Notes: generated by a model not told the origin, from the sequence alone. A stretch of 64,000 nt of DNA from an uncultured Spartobacteria bacterium (GCA_903901425.1 CAIURC010000016.1:1-64000); one strand, 5' to 3'. Positions 1 through 9,114 are shown, counted from the first letter of the stretch. Numbers and translations: made by a program.

Positions 1-1
1 C

Positions 2-2197
2 ACGAGTGCCCAGGTGGTGGCACTTGGGAGTGGCCAGTTGGCAGCGTTGCTGACGTCCACGCTGGTGACGCTTTCGACGGGTCTGGTCCGTGCGCTGAGT
101 TCTGCGCAGGTCGCGGCACTCGGCACGGACAGCGTGTCAGCGCTGACTTCGACGCAGATTGGAGCGCTGACCACGGCTGCAGTGCAGGGGTTGACCACGA
201 GCGGGGTTTCGGTGCTGGATTCGACGGATGTGAAGGGCTTCACAACGGCACAGTTGGGCGCGCTGGGAACTGGTCAGCTGAATGCACTGACGACGGATGC
301 AGTGACTGGGTTGGCGAGCAGCCAGTTTGCCGCCCTGACGAGCGGGGTGGTGGCCGGACTGAATACCGACCAGCTTGCGGTTCTTTCCTCGAACCAAGTG
401 ACCGGACTTACGACGGGTGTTCTGCAGGCGCTGACCTCAGTGCAACTGCAGAACCTGGCAACGGGAGCAGTGGCCGGGTTGACCACGGGCCAAGTCCGCG
501 TGCTGAGTTCGACGCAGTTGGGTGCGCTGACCACCGATGCGGTGGATGTGCTCAGCTCGACCCAGATTGGGGCGCTGACCACGGCAGCGCTGGCCGGTCT
601 GACGACCGACGGAGCCAACGTGCTGACGAACACGGACGTGAAGGGCTTCACGACAGCACAGGTCTTGGTGCTGAACTCCGCGTTGGTGAAGGCGCTGCAG
701 ACTGGCGCGGTGACTGGGTTGACGACGACCCAAGTCCGGGCTCTGAGCTCGACGCAGTTGGGTGCGTTGACCACCGATCAGGTGGATGTGCTGAGCTCCA
801 CTCAGATCGGAGCGCTGTCCACGGCATCGGTGGCTGGCCTCGCTACAGACGGGTTGAACGTGCTCAGCAGCACGGACGTGCTGGGGCTGACCAGCGGACA
901 GGTTGCGGCGCTGGGCGGTGCGCAGGTTTCAGCGTTGTCCACGGACACGCTGGTCACACTCTCCACCGGCTTGGTCCGGGCCCTCAGCTCGGTTCAGGTT
1001 GCGGCATTGAGCACTAATACCGTGTCTGCACTGACTTCAACGCAGATTGGTGCGCTGACCACGGCGGCGGTGAAAGGACTGACGACGGACGGGGTTTCGG
1101 TGCTGGATTCTACGGATGTGAAGGGCTTGACGTCCGCGCAGTTCGGGGCTCTGGCAACCGGCCAGCTCAATGCGCTGACGACGGACGCGGTGACCGGGTT
1201 GACCAGCAGCCAGTTTGCAGCTCTGACGAGCGCGGTGGTGGCCGGGTTGAACACGGACCAACTCGCAGTGGTTTCTGCGGGCCAGGTGACCGGGTTGACT
1301 ACCGGCGTCCTGCAGGCTCTGACTTCGGTGCAGTTGCAGAACCTCGCGACGGGAGCGGTGACCGGTCTGACCACGGCTCAGGTGCGGGTGCTGAGCTCTA
1401 CGCAGTTGGGTGCACTTACCACGGACTCTGTGAATGTACTGAGTTCCGCGCAACTCGGGGCATTGCTCACGGGAACGCTTGCCGGGTTCACCACGACCCA
1501 GCTCGCAGTCCTGACCAGCACCGATCTCCAAGGATTCACGTCCGCTCAGGTGTCTGTTCTCACGACGGATCAAGCCGAGGCGCTGACCTCCGATGCGGTG
1601 ATTGGTCTGGGAACCGGTCAAGTCGCAGCTCTGAGTTCGAGCCAGTTGGTGACGTTCTCCACGGACGACATCTTCGCTCTGACTACCGGACAAATCCGTG
1701 CGCTGACCTCGACTTCGGTGATCGGGTTGAACTCCGACCAGATCCAAGCATTGACGGAGGTGGACTTCCTGACCACCAACGTGGTTCGGGCACTGTCCAC
1801 CGCTCAGGTTGCGGCGTTGACGACGGCCGAGGTGACGCTGTTGACCACGACCCAGATCCGCGCGCTGACCAGTACCCAGATTGTGGGGCTGGAGACGGAG
1901 GACGCCAACGTGCTGAGCTCGACCCAGATTGTGGCTCTGACCACCGGGACGCTGGCCGCTCTCACCACCTCCTCCATCGCCGCTCTGGCGACCGGGGCAA
2001 CGGTGGCGCTGACCACAGGCCAGTTGCTGAGCCTGACCACGAGCCAAGTGTTGGCGCTGACCAGCGACCAGTTCGTGGCGTTTGGAACGGCTTCGCTCGA
2101 GGCCTTCAACGGAACCCAGGTGGGTGTGATCACCTCCACTCAGTACGCGAACCTTACCGGTGCCCAGTTGAGCGCGCTCTACAGCGGAAACAACTAA
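2..2197 (+). CDS. Octapeptide-repeat protein, C-terminal part (start lies before the window)
   Basis: The reading frame is open from base 2, so the apparent GTG at 14 is inside the gene and the true start is upstream. The visible ~730 residues are almost wholly an 8-residue repeat, roughly [AGV]-L-[ST]-[ST]-x-[QDA]-[VIL]-x, as in ALTTDAVT, VLSSTQIG and GLTTGQVR. No Cys, His, Trp or Pro is visible. The register slips by two residues near ALTEVDFLTTNVV, and the end (TGAQLSALYSGNN) is slightly different. Longer duplications sit on top of the octads, at 888 bp and 240 bp spacing. The exporter and membrane-fusion genes follow at once, so it is probably a type I-secreted surface or adhesin-like protein; that is inference from context. 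Similar repeats are often labelled heme-utilisation/adhesin proteins, but nothing seen here shows heme binding. Confidence 0.8.
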   Translation, partial: TSAQVVALGSGQLAALLTSTLVTLSTGLVRALSSAQVAALGTDSVSALTSTQIGALTTAAVQGLTTSGVSVLDSTDVKGFTTAQLGALGTGQLNALTTDAVTGLASSQFAALTSGVVAGLNTDQLAVLSSNQVTGLTTGVLQALTSVQLQNLATGAVAGLTTGQVRVLSSTQLGALTTDAVDVLSSTQIGALTTAALAGLTTDGANVLTNTDVKGFTTAQVLVLNSALVKALQTGAVTGLTTTQVRALSSTQLGALTTDQVDVLSSTQIGALSTASVAGLATDGLNVLSSTDVLGLTSGQVAALGGAQVSALSTDTLVTLSTGLVRALSSVQVAALSTNTVSALTSTQIGALTTAAVKGLTTDGVSVLDSTDVKGLTSAQFGALATGQLNALTTDAVTGLTSSQFAALTSAVVAGLNTDQLAVVSAGQVTGLTTGVLQALTSVQLQNLATGAVTGLTTAQVRVLSSTQLGALTTDSVNVLSSAQLGALLTGTLAGFTTTQLAVLTSTDLQGFTSAQVSVLTTDQAEALTSDAVIGLGTGQVAALSSSQLVTFSTDDIFALTTGQIRALTSTSVIGLNSDQIQALTEVDFLTTNVVRALSTAQVAALTTAEVTLLTTTQIRALTSTQIVGLETEDANVLSSTQIVALTTGTLAALTTSSIAALATGATVALTTGQLLSLTTSQVLALTSDQFVAFGTASLEAFNGTQVGVITSTQYANLTGAQLSALYSGNN
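62..1430 (+). repeat. Higher-order tandem duplication of 24-bp (octad) units
   Basis: The codons for LVTLSTGLVRALSS at 62 recur at 950. The offset is 888 bp, exactly 37 octads of 24 bp, and the match continues for about 150 residues, to roughly LSSTQLGALTTD. Inside this block, a unit at 511 (QLGALTT) recurs at 751, an offset of 240 bp or ten octads. The protein copies are nearly identical, but many third positions differ (ctggtgacgctttcg against ctggtcacactctcc). Confidence 0.85.
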
Positions 2198-2245
2198 GCT
2201 CCATGAAACTCGCCGGGCAGACCGGAGGAGACATTTAAAAATAAG

Positions 2246-2281
2246 ACATCCCGGTGGGGTCAAACCCGCCGGGATGTTTTT
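2246..2281 (+). terminator. Rho-independent terminator after the repeat protein
   Basis: A 13-bp stem (2246-2258 pairing with 2265-2277, one G-T wobble) with a 6-base loop is followed by a T run at 2277-2281. It lies 49 bases after the repeat-protein stop codon and separates that gene from the exporter genes. Confidence 0.9.
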
Positions 2282-2320
2282 CATCGAAACCTGAAAGAAC
2301 GAGGTTTGAAATAGAGCGCC

Positions 2321-4510
2321 GTGCAGCCATACCACTCAGCACTCCGGGCCTTCATACTCGCAGCGGCGCATTACAAGCGTTCGTTTCCGGAGGACTTGTT
2401 GCATGAGGGGCGGACGGAGGATCCCGAGGCCACGCTGCTCAAGTTTTTCCACTCAATTGATCTGGATGCCCGGGTGGTTCAGGACTGCCCGCTGGAGAAC
2501 CTCTCCAAGCTGGGGGCATCGTTTCCGATTCTGGCCAAGCGGAAGAGCGGGCACTGGATGATCGTGGTGGACATCGGGATGCATGCCGAGGGTGTACCCG
2601 GCGCATATTTGGTGGACATCGAGAACGAGGCAGCCGGCGTCCAGAACCGCCCGTTCTCAGAGATGGAATCGGACTGGGCGGGGGTGGTGGTGCTTTTCGC
2701 CCCGCGAAAACGGGAGTTGCCCAAGGAACAGGCGTTCGGTTTCGGCTGGTTTCTTGGGGAGATCCTGAAGTACCGGCAGTATTTCCGGGACATCGCGGTC
2801 GCCTCGTTTGTGCTGAACTCGCTTGGGTTGGTGACTCCGCTCCTGTTCAACATCATTGTGGACAAGGTCATCCCCCACCGGACCTATCAGACTCTTTACG
2901 TGGTGATGGGGGTGGCGGTTCTGGCGGCCGTCTTTGAAGCCGCATTCGGGTACCTCATTCAGAACCTGACCCTCTGCACAACAAACAAGATCGACGCCAC
3001 GCTCTCCTCGAAAATGTTCCAGAAGCTCCTCGGCCTGCCGATGGAGTTTTTCGAACGGATGCCGTCCGGCGTGATTTTCAGGCATCTCCAACAGACGGAC
3101 CGGATCCGGCATTTCTTAACGGGCAGCCTTTTCCAGACCTTGCTGCAGTCGATCTCGCTGCCGGTGTTGCTCGTACTGCTGGTGAGCTACAGCGCGAAAC
3201 TCACTGCGGTGGTTCTGATCTTCACAGCCTCGATCGCGGCAATCATCGGGATCATGATTCCGATGTTCAAATCCCGGTTGAACGAATTGTTTGCGGCCGA
3301 GGGCTCCCGCCAGGCGCATTCGATTGAAACCATCCACGGGATCCGGACGGTGAAGTCTCTGTGTCTTGAACCGCAGAAAAAGGACATCTGGGAGTCCCGC
3401 GTGGTCTCCTCCGTGCGCAAGGCGGGCCAGGTGGGCCACTTCGGAATCGTGGCAGGCGCCATGACCAGTTTTTTGGAAAAGGGCATGCAACTGGCCATCC
3501 TTGGAGTGGGCGCATCCGAGGTGTTTGGAGGGGGAATGAGCCTCGGGGCATTGATTGCATTCAATATGCTCGCGGGCCGGGTCAGCGCGCCGCTCCTCCA
3601 AATGGTGCGCTTGATCAACGAGTACCAAGAGACCGCGATGTCGGTGCAGATGCTCGGCAGCGTCATGAACTATCCGCCGGAACGTGACCCGCAGTTCCGG
3701 GGAAGCAAGCCCCGTGTGACGGGGCGTTTGGATTTTGAGGGAGTGAGTTTCCGCTACCCTGGCGCGGCGCACCTTGCCCTGAACCGGGTCTCTTTCACGG
3801 TGATGCCGGGCCAGGTGATTGGTGTGGTCGGACGCTCGGGTTCAGGCAAAACGACTCTCACCCGGATGATGCAGGGGATCCAGACCCCTTCCGAGGGGAT
3901 CATCAAGCTCGACGGCGTTGACCTCCGGCAGATCGACCTGACGCATCTCCGCAAAAATGTCGGGATCGTTCTTCAGGAGAGCTTTCTGTTCCGGGGGTCG
4001 ATCCGGGAGAACATCGCCGCGTCCAACCCGGATGCTTCGGCGCAGGAGATTGTCGGCGCTGCGCGTCTGGCTGGGGCGGAGGAGTTCATTGACCAGCTGC
4101 CGATGGCCTACGACTCCATTCTGGAGGAAGGGGCCACCAACCTTTCCGGCGGGCAGCGTCAACGGATTGCAATCGCCCGCGCGCTGCTTCCGCAGCCCAA
4201 GTTCCTGATCTTCGACGAGGCCACCAGCGCGCTGGATCCGGAGAGCGAATCCATCATCCAGAACAACCTTGCCGAGATCGCCCGGGGCAGGAGCATGATC
4301 ATTGTTTCCCACCGACTCTCGTCGCTGGTGACTTCGGATGCGATACTTGTTCTGGACAAGGGCCGCGTGGTCGATTTCGGCCCGCATTCCGAGCTGGTGC
4401 AGCGGTGCGAAATTTATGCGCATCTCTGGGACCAGCAGACGCGGAACATTACGGCGCCTGCTCCCGCCAGCAAGTTGACGCAGTCTTCGCCCACGATCAG
4501 TTTCGGATAA
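2321..4510 (+). CDS. Type I secretion ABC exporter with C39-like domain
   Basis: This 729-residue protein is of the HlyB/LapB class. An N-terminal C39-peptidase-like domain (about 1-130) keeps the GHWMIVVDI strand but has no catalytic Cys where the QCG-type motif should be, so it is probably a substrate-docking domain. A six-helix export domain (about 150-430) and an ATPase follow: Walker A GRSGSGKTT near 504, signature LSGGQRQR near 608, Walker B FLIFDEATSALD near 627 and the SHR H-loop near 663. The start is GTG with only a weak ribosome site. The membrane-fusion protein begins 6 bases after the stop, so the two form an export pair. The repeat protein upstream is the likely cargo. No TolC-type outer-membrane channel is in the window. 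Confidence 0.93.
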   Translation: MQPYHSALRAFILAAAHYKRSFPEDLLHEGRTEDPEATLLKFFHSIDLDARVVQDCPLENLSKLGASFPILAKRKSGHWMIVVDIGMHAEGVPGAYLVDIENEAAGVQNRPFSEMESDWAGVVVLFAPRKRELPKEQAFGFGWFLGEILKYRQYFRDIAVASFVLNSLGLVTPLLFNIIVDKVIPHRTYQTLYVVMGVAVLAAVFEAAFGYLIQNLTLCTTNKIDATLSSKMFQKLLGLPMEFFERMPSGVIFRHLQQTDRIRHFLTGSLFQTLLQSISLPVLLVLLVSYSAKLTAVVLIFTASIAAIIGIMIPMFKSRLNELFAAEGSRQAHSIETIHGIRTVKSLCLEPQKKDIWESRVVSSVRKAGQVGHFGIVAGAMTSFLEKGMQLAILGVGASEVFGGGMSLGALIAFNMLAGRVSAPLLQMVRLINEYQETAMSVQMLGSVMNYPPERDPQFRGSKPRVTGRLDFEGVSFRYPGAAHLALNRVSFTVMPGQVIGVVGRSGSGKTTLTRMMQGIQTPSEGIIKLDGVDLRQIDLTHLRKNVGIVLQESFLFRGSIRENIAASNPDASAQEIVGAARLAGAEEFIDQLPMAYDSILEEGATNLSGGQRQRIAIARALLPQPKFLIFDEATSALDPESESIIQNNLAEIARGRSMIIVSHRLSSLVTSDAILVLDKGRVVDFGPHSELVQRCEIYAHLWDQQTRNITAPAPASKLTQSSPTISFG

Positions 4511-4516
4511 ACCGCC

Positions 4517-5887
4517 GTGTTTTTTTTCAAGACAAAGCCGAAGATCCTCGAGGTGGCACTGCCTTTCCAAGGCGAACTGGTCCATCTCTTGGAGGAACCA
4601 TTGCCAAAGGGAATCCGGAGCACGCTCTGGTACTGCATCACTCTGGTGGTTGTCGCGTTTTTGGTGTCGGTCCTTTTCAGGGTGGACGTGGTGGTGACCG
4701 GAAGCGGAAAGCTCACCTACGACAGTCCGCCGATCATTCTGCAGCCCTACGAACGCGCGATCCTGAAGACGCTTACGGTGCGTCCTGGCGATATTGTGAA
4801 AAAGGGGCAGTTGCTCGCCACTCTGGATCCCACCTTCATCCAAGCGGATCTGTCCGCGCTTTCAGAGCGCAGGCGGACCGTCCATGCGCAGGTCCGTCGG
4901 CTTGAGGCGGAAGTGTATGGGCGGCCCTATCAGCCAGACCCTTCCGATGGGCTCACGGGCGAATTGCAAAGGCAGATCCATGCCGAACGCGCTGTGGAAT
5001 ATGAGCAGCGTCTCCGGGCCCACACCGCGTCCGTCGAGGAGCACGAGGCCGGCTTGAACCGGCTCCAGAAACAGAAGGAGGTTCTCGAGCAGCAACTCGA
5101 AATTTCCACTTCCATCGAGGGGATTCAGGAAAACCTGCTGAGGTCCAAGACCAATTCGCAGCTCGAGTTCCTAGGGGCAAAGAGTGCCCGGCTCAGGGCC
5201 GAGAAAGAGCATCGCGAGGCGGTGGACGGCATTGTGGAGAAACGGCACCAGATCGAAACCGCCCGTGCGCAGAAGGAGGGATTTGTTCAGGAATGGCGGC
5301 GGAACCTTTTAGAGGAGCTCACGCGCCAGCGCGCCGAGGAGGCGCAGGCAGATGCCGCGCTTTCGAAGTCCTCGCGAATCGGCAGCTTCGAGAACATTGT
5401 GGCGCCGGAGGACGGCGTGGTGGTCGACATCGCCAACCGGTCTGCGGGTTCGGTGCTCAGGGACGCCGAACCGCTGGTGATCCTTGCGCCCTCTTCGGCG
5501 CCGTTGATGTGCCAGATTGAGTTGGGGTCCGGCGACGTTGGCCAGATAGCGATCAACGACCCGGTGATTGTGAAGGTGGACGCGTTCCCTTTTCAGCGCT
5601 ACGGGGGGTTGGAAGGCCGCGTGCGTTCGATCAGCCATGAGTCTCATGCGCCGGGTGCTGCTCCGGTGGATCTGGAGTCGGTCGCAAACAAACGCGCCGT
5701 CGGGGGCGGGTTGCACCGGGTCACCGTGGAACTGATCAGCACCCAGATTCCCGAGCTGAAAGGGAGCCGCAAAATCATCCCGGGCATGACCGTTTCGGGT
5801 GAGGTGCACGTCGGAAAACGGCTGCTCATCCAGTATCTTTTGGATCCGATCCTGCGCGGGTTGCGGGAGAGCTTCCGCGAGGCCTAA
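4517..5887 (+). CDS. HlyD-family type I secretion membrane-fusion protein
   Basis: The 456-residue protein has one transmembrane helix near 38-58, then a biotinyl-lipoyl-like half motif (VRPGDIVKKGQLLATLDPTF). A long periplasmic coiled coil follows at about 105-290, rich in Glu, Arg and Gln. The second lipoyl half (IVAPEDGVVVDI) and a beta-barrel complete the family layout. It would bridge the ABC exporter at 2321-4510 to an outer-membrane TolC-like channel. The GTG start lies 6 bases after the exporter stop, which suggests co-transcription. Family assignment is firm; the substrate is inferred from the neighbouring repeat gene. Confidence 0.92.
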   Translation: MFFFKTKPKILEVALPFQGELVHLLEEPLPKGIRSTLWYCITLVVVAFLVSVLFRVDVVVTGSGKLTYDSPPIILQPYERAILKTLTVRPGDIVKKGQLLATLDPTFIQADLSALSERRRTVHAQVRRLEAEVYGRPYQPDPSDGLTGELQRQIHAERAVEYEQRLRAHTASVEEHEAGLNRLQKQKEVLEQQLEISTSIEGIQENLLRSKTNSQLEFLGAKSARLRAEKEHREAVDGIVEKRHQIETARAQKEGFVQEWRRNLLEELTRQRAEEAQADAALSKSSRIGSFENIVAPEDGVVVDIANRSAGSVLRDAEPLVILAPSSAPLMCQIELGSGDVGQIAINDPVIVKVDAFPFQRYGGLEGRVRSISHESHAPGAAPVDLESVANKRAVGGGLHRVTVELISTQIPELKGSRKIIPGMTVSGEVHVGKRLLIQYLLDPILRGLRESFREA

Positions 5888-5890
5888 ACC

Positions 5891-6223
5891 ATGGGATTCA
5901 CTCCGGAACAGCCGCCCACCGATGAGAGTCGGGAACGGGAGTTGGCGTGGGTGGGGGACGCCGTGCTCGGTCTGTACGCGCGGGAAGACGTGCTCCGCCG
6001 GCTGGGCCGGATTGACATGGGGGCTTTCAAGGACCTCACCAGCAACGCTTTTCTTGCCGCTCTGGGGCGTCCGACCCGGGTCGAGGCCGAGATTGGTTTG
6101 GTGTACCAGCGGGACGGACTCGCTGCCGCTTTCGCGTACATCGAAGCCAGAATCGCCCCGCTCTGGAAGGCGCAGGAGACCCGGAGGATCCGGCAGCGGA
6201 CCACGCGCGGGGCAAAAAAGTAG
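5891..6223 (+). CDS. Mini-RNase III-like (MrnC-type) RNase III-domain protein
   Basis: This short protein of 110 residues carries ELAWVGDAVLGLYARE, the RNase III signature helix with the conserved Gly-Asp-Ala. A following stretch (LTSNAFLAALG) resembles the N-A-F/L segment of the fold. It has no double-stranded-RNA-binding domain, as in Mini-III/MrnC enzymes that mature 23S rRNA. It is somewhat shorter than usual Mini-III (about 130-140). It begins 3 bases after the membrane-fusion gene stop, but the function is unrelated. A dimeric endoribonuclease role is inferred from the family only. Confidence 0.7.
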   Translation: MGFTPEQPPTDESRERELAWVGDAVLGLYAREDVLRRLGRIDMGAFKDLTSNAFLAALGRPTRVEAEIGLVYQRDGLAAAFAYIEARIAPLWKAQETRRIRQRTTRGAKK

Positions 6224-6272
6224 CGGGAGGGAACGAATCCGGGGTCAGAAGGGAAAGAGGTTGCGGCCTCCG

Positions 6273-6301
6273 TTGACAACCGGTGGCGGTGTTTCGATAA
6301 T
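6273..6301 (+). promoter_or_regulatory. Strong sigma-70-type promoter (TTGACA-N17-GATAAT)
   Basis: A perfect -35 box TTGACA lies at 6273-6278 and GATAAT at 6296-6301, with a 17-base spacer. The -10 box ends only six bases before the ATG at 6308, so the expected start of transcription is at or next to the A of the start codon. Confidence 0.8.
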
Positions 6302-6307
6302 CCGGAC

Positions 6308-7057
6308 ATGAGCCTCGACCTGAACGACCTTCTGCAGGAATGGCCCCATGAACCCGGGATGATCAAGGTGCGCAAGGTGACCGGGAACGATGGGCGGGAA
6401 CGGGTGCAGTTGCGGATTGATCTCGGAGTGCTGCAAATGGAGCTGGACGGCCGCCCGGACGGCATGCAGCCCAATGGATGCGAGTCGCTCCTGGAGTACC
6501 ACCGGGAAAAAGCGCAGGAGGCGCAACAGCGCAGCGAATCCTACACGCTCAGCCCGGAGGAGATCGGTGCGCTCCAGCAGGAGGGGGTACAGTACTATCA
6601 CCGGTACATTTCGCTGTTCCAACTCGAGGACTTCAAACGGGTGATCCGCGACACCAAACGCAACCTAGAGATGTTCGAGTTTGTCAGCCAACACTCGCCG
6701 GACGACGAACTGGCGTGGTCGGTTGAACAGTTCACTCCCTATGTGCTCATGATGAACGCCCGGGCCAAGGCGTCCGTTGCCCTCGACATCGGTGACCGGC
6801 GCGGCGCGGCCCAACTGGTGGAGAAGGCGTTGGGTAAAATCCGCGCGTTTTATGGAGACTGCGGTGAGCCGGAACTTCTCGAGCACAGTCCCGAGGTGGA
6901 ATTCCTTGAGGAATGGCTCGAGGAGTTGAAACGGATGGAGCCTCTCACTGAGTTGCAGCAGATGCGTCAGGAAATGGAGCGTGCCATCGCCAGCGAAGCC
7001 TACGAGCGCGCGGCCGAACTCCGGGACGCGATTCGCGCCTTGGAGAACTCAAAGTGA
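6308..7057 (+). CDS. UVR (UvrB/UvrC-motif) domain protein, probably leaderless
   Basis: The 249-residue protein ends in a UVR motif (EMERAIASEAYERAAELRDA, about 222-241), the helical hairpin used by UvrB, UvrC and McsA for protein contacts. The N-terminal half begins DLNDLLQEWPHEPG and has no recognised catalytic domain. The middle is helical and rich in acidic residues. The promoter at 6273-6301 predicts transcription from the ATG itself, and there is no ribosome-binding site, so it is likely translated from a leaderless mRNA. The exact role is unknown; a repair or protein-quality adaptor role would be speculation. Confidence 0.8.
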   Translation: MSLDLNDLLQEWPHEPGMIKVRKVTGNDGRERVQLRIDLGVLQMELDGRPDGMQPNGCESLLEYHREKAQEAQQRSESYTLSPEEIGALQQEGVQYYHRYISLFQLEDFKRVIRDTKRNLEMFEFVSQHSPDDELAWSVEQFTPYVLMMNARAKASVALDIGDRRGAAQLVEKALGKIRAFYGDCGEPELLEHSPEVEFLEEWLEELKRMEPLTELQQMRQEMERAIASEAYERAAELRDAIRALENSK

Positions 7058-7140
7058 ACCCCGTTTCCGGCCCCTCTTGCGGAACAGGCCGGGATGGGTT
7101 AGGGGAGAAGGGCCCGGCGGTGTCCGGGAGTTTTCCCCCC

Positions 7141-9114
7141 ATGTTCGAAAGGTTCCGCTGGCTGATTCTTTGTCTGATGGTTGTTTCCGTGACCGGCTGC
7201 GGGAACAACCCGCAGCCTGCACCGCTGCGGGAGCGCCGTGCAGACGGTCAGCCGTGGACGGTCCGGTACGCGAGCATGTCGGACGACCCGCGTTCTCTGG
7301 ATCCCCAGCGGGCTTACGACCAGATGAGTCGCAGGATTCTTGAGCCCACGGTGGAAACCCTTCTCGAATACCACCCGTTCAAGACCGCGCCCTACGAGGT
7401 CGCCCCGGCCCTCTTGGCGGAAGTGCCGCATCCCGAACCCCAGCCCGACGGCACGGTGCTTTACGTTTGCCGGTTGCGGCCCGGGATCCGGTACGTGGAT
7501 GATCCGTGTTTTTCCGGCGGCAAGGGCCGGGAACTGGTTGCCGAGGACGTTCACTTCGCGTTCCAGCGGCTCTGTGACCCAGCCGTGGCCAGCCCGGTGT
7601 TCGGGAATCTGGCAGAGTATGTGGCGGGAATGAACGAGGTTTTCGAGGCGGCCCAGAAACGCGGTGAACGGATGGATTACAGCCAGCGGGTCAGCGGATT
7701 GGAGGTCGTGGATGCGCACACGTTCCGGCTCCGTCTCCTGAAGCCTTACCCCCAGATCTTGTACTGGCTGGCGATGCATTTCACTTCGCCCGTGCCCCGC
7801 GAAGCCGTCCATTACTACGATGGGAAGCCGCATCCGGACGGTCCGGCCGGTCGGTTGGCGCAACGGCCGAAGTTTGAATGGCATCCCGTGGGTACTGGGC
7901 CCTTCATCCTGCAGAGTTACACACCGGCGCAGTCCTATCGGCTCGTCCGGAACCCGGATTACCAGACCACGGTTTTTCCTTCGGAGGGCTGGTCTGCGGA
8001 GCGGGAACGGGAACTGCGTCCGCTGGCAGGAGCCCGGTTGCCATTGGTGGACGAGGTGGTTCTGACCGTTTTCCGGGAGCCGCTTCCGGGTTGGCTCATG
8101 TTCCGGCAGGGGTACCTGGACGGTGTTGGGGTCAGCAAAGACGCATTCAACTCTGTGGTGACGCCGTCCAAGGAGCTTTCCCCGGAGTACAAGGCCCGCG
8201 GAATGCGCCTGGAAAAAGACGTGGACCCTAGCACATTTTACCTCAGCCTGAACCTTCAGGATCCCGTGCTCGGGCCGAACCGGAAGCTCAGGCAGGCGCT
8301 CAGTTGCGCGCTGGACGTTCAGGGGTGGCTGGACATTTTCCAAAACGGAGTGCCGCTCGTGGCGCAGCAACTGGTGCCGCCCGGGCTGCCCGGACACGAC
8401 CCGGCGTTCACAAACCCGTACGGATACAATTTGGACAAGGCTCGACGGCTGATGGCTGAGGCAGGCTATCCCGAGGGGCGCGATCCGGGGACCGGCAGGC
8501 CGTTAAAGCTCACCATGGACGTGAACGCCACCGGCGCTCAGGAACGGCAGGCGGCGGAGTTTGTTCAGGCCGGCTTTCGGAAGCTGGGGATCGAGGTGGA
8601 GGTGATCGAAAACAACTTCGCCCGGATGCTTGAGAAGGAGGATCAGGGAAACTTCCAGATGGCCTCCGGAACCGGATGGGGCGCCGATTACCCGGATCCA
8701 GAAAACTTTCTGTTCCTGTTCTACAGCAAAAACGTTCCGCCAGCGGGGAAGAACGTGAGCCGGTACCAGAACGCAGAGTTTGACCGGTTGTTTGAGACGA
8801 TGGCGACGATGGAAAACACGCCGGAACGTGTCGCGATTGTGAGGAAGATGAACGAGATTCTGGCTGAGGACTGTCCGGTCATCTTAGAATTCCACAAGGC
8901 CTACTACTCGCTGGTACCGCCATTCGCTCCGCGGACCCAGTCCAACCCGATGTTGGAGGGAGGGCTCAAATACGCCCGGGTGGATCACGCGTTGCGGGAA
9001 GAAAAGAGACGGGAATGGAACCCAGTGCCTCTATGGCCGGTTTTGGCGGTCGGCGTTGCGTTGGCCGGAGCACTGGCCTACGGCGTGTCATTCAACAGGA
9101 GGAACCATGCTTAA
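7141..9114 (+). CDS. Peptide-type ABC substrate-binding lipoprotein (SBP_bac_5)
   Basis: The 657-residue protein belongs to the DppA/OppA family: the lobe motif SMSDDPRSLDPQRAYD follows the signal, and WGADYPDPENFL is typical of the second lobe. I chose ATG 7141 because it gives a lipoprotein signal (MFERFRWLILCLMVVSVTGC, Cys20). An upstream GTG at 7054 would put 29 unlikely residues before the signal. Unusually, the C-terminus has a hydrophobic segment (PVLAVGVALAGALAYGVSF) followed by basic residues, so it may be membrane-tethered at both ends. It overlaps the permease gene downstream by 8 bases. The ligand, an oligopeptide or similar solute, is inferred from the family. Confidence 0.88.
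   Translation: MFERFRWLILCLMVVSVTGCGNNPQPAPLRERRADGQPWTVRYASMSDDPRSLDPQRAYDQMSRRILEPTVETLLEYHPFKTAPYEVAPALLAEVPHPEPQPDGTVLYVCRLRPGIRYVDDPCFSGGKGRELVAEDVHFAFQRLCDPAVASPVFGNLAEYVAGMNEVFEAAQKRGERMDYSQRVSGLEVVDAHTFRLRLLKPYPQILYWLAMHFTSPVPREAVHYYDGKPHPDGPAGRLAQRPKFEWHPVGTGPFILQSYTPAQSYRLVRNPDYQTTVFPSEGWSAERERELRPLAGARLPLVDEVVLTVFREPLPGWLMFRQGYLDGVGVSKDAFNSVVTPSKELSPEYKARGMRLEKDVDPSTFYLSLNLQDPVLGPNRKLRQALSCALDVQGWLDIFQNGVPLVAQQLVPPGLPGHDPAFTNPYGYNLDKARRLMAEAGYPEGRDPGTGRPLKLTMDVNATGAQERQAAEFVQAGFRKLGIEVEVIENNFARMLEKEDQGNFQMASGTGWGADYPDPENFLFLFYSKNVPPAGKNVSRYQNAEFDRLFETMATMENTPERVAIVRKMNEILAEDCPVILEFHKAYYSLVPPFAPRTQSNPMLEGGLKYARVDHALREEKRREWNPVPLWPVLAVGVALAGALAYGVSFNRRNHA

Noticed and set aside
1037-2335. 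A 432-residue minus-strand frame across the repeat gene
   Set aside because: It is the antisense of a 24-bp periodic sequence, so any frame stays open periodically; its translation merely mirrors the repeat.
7054-7140. GTG 7054 as start of the binding protein
   Set aside because: It would place 29 non-signal residues before a clear lipoprotein signal that starts at ATG 7141.
7099-8397. A 432-residue minus-strand frame
   Set aside because: Antisense of the binding-protein gene, with no domain and shadow-like composition.
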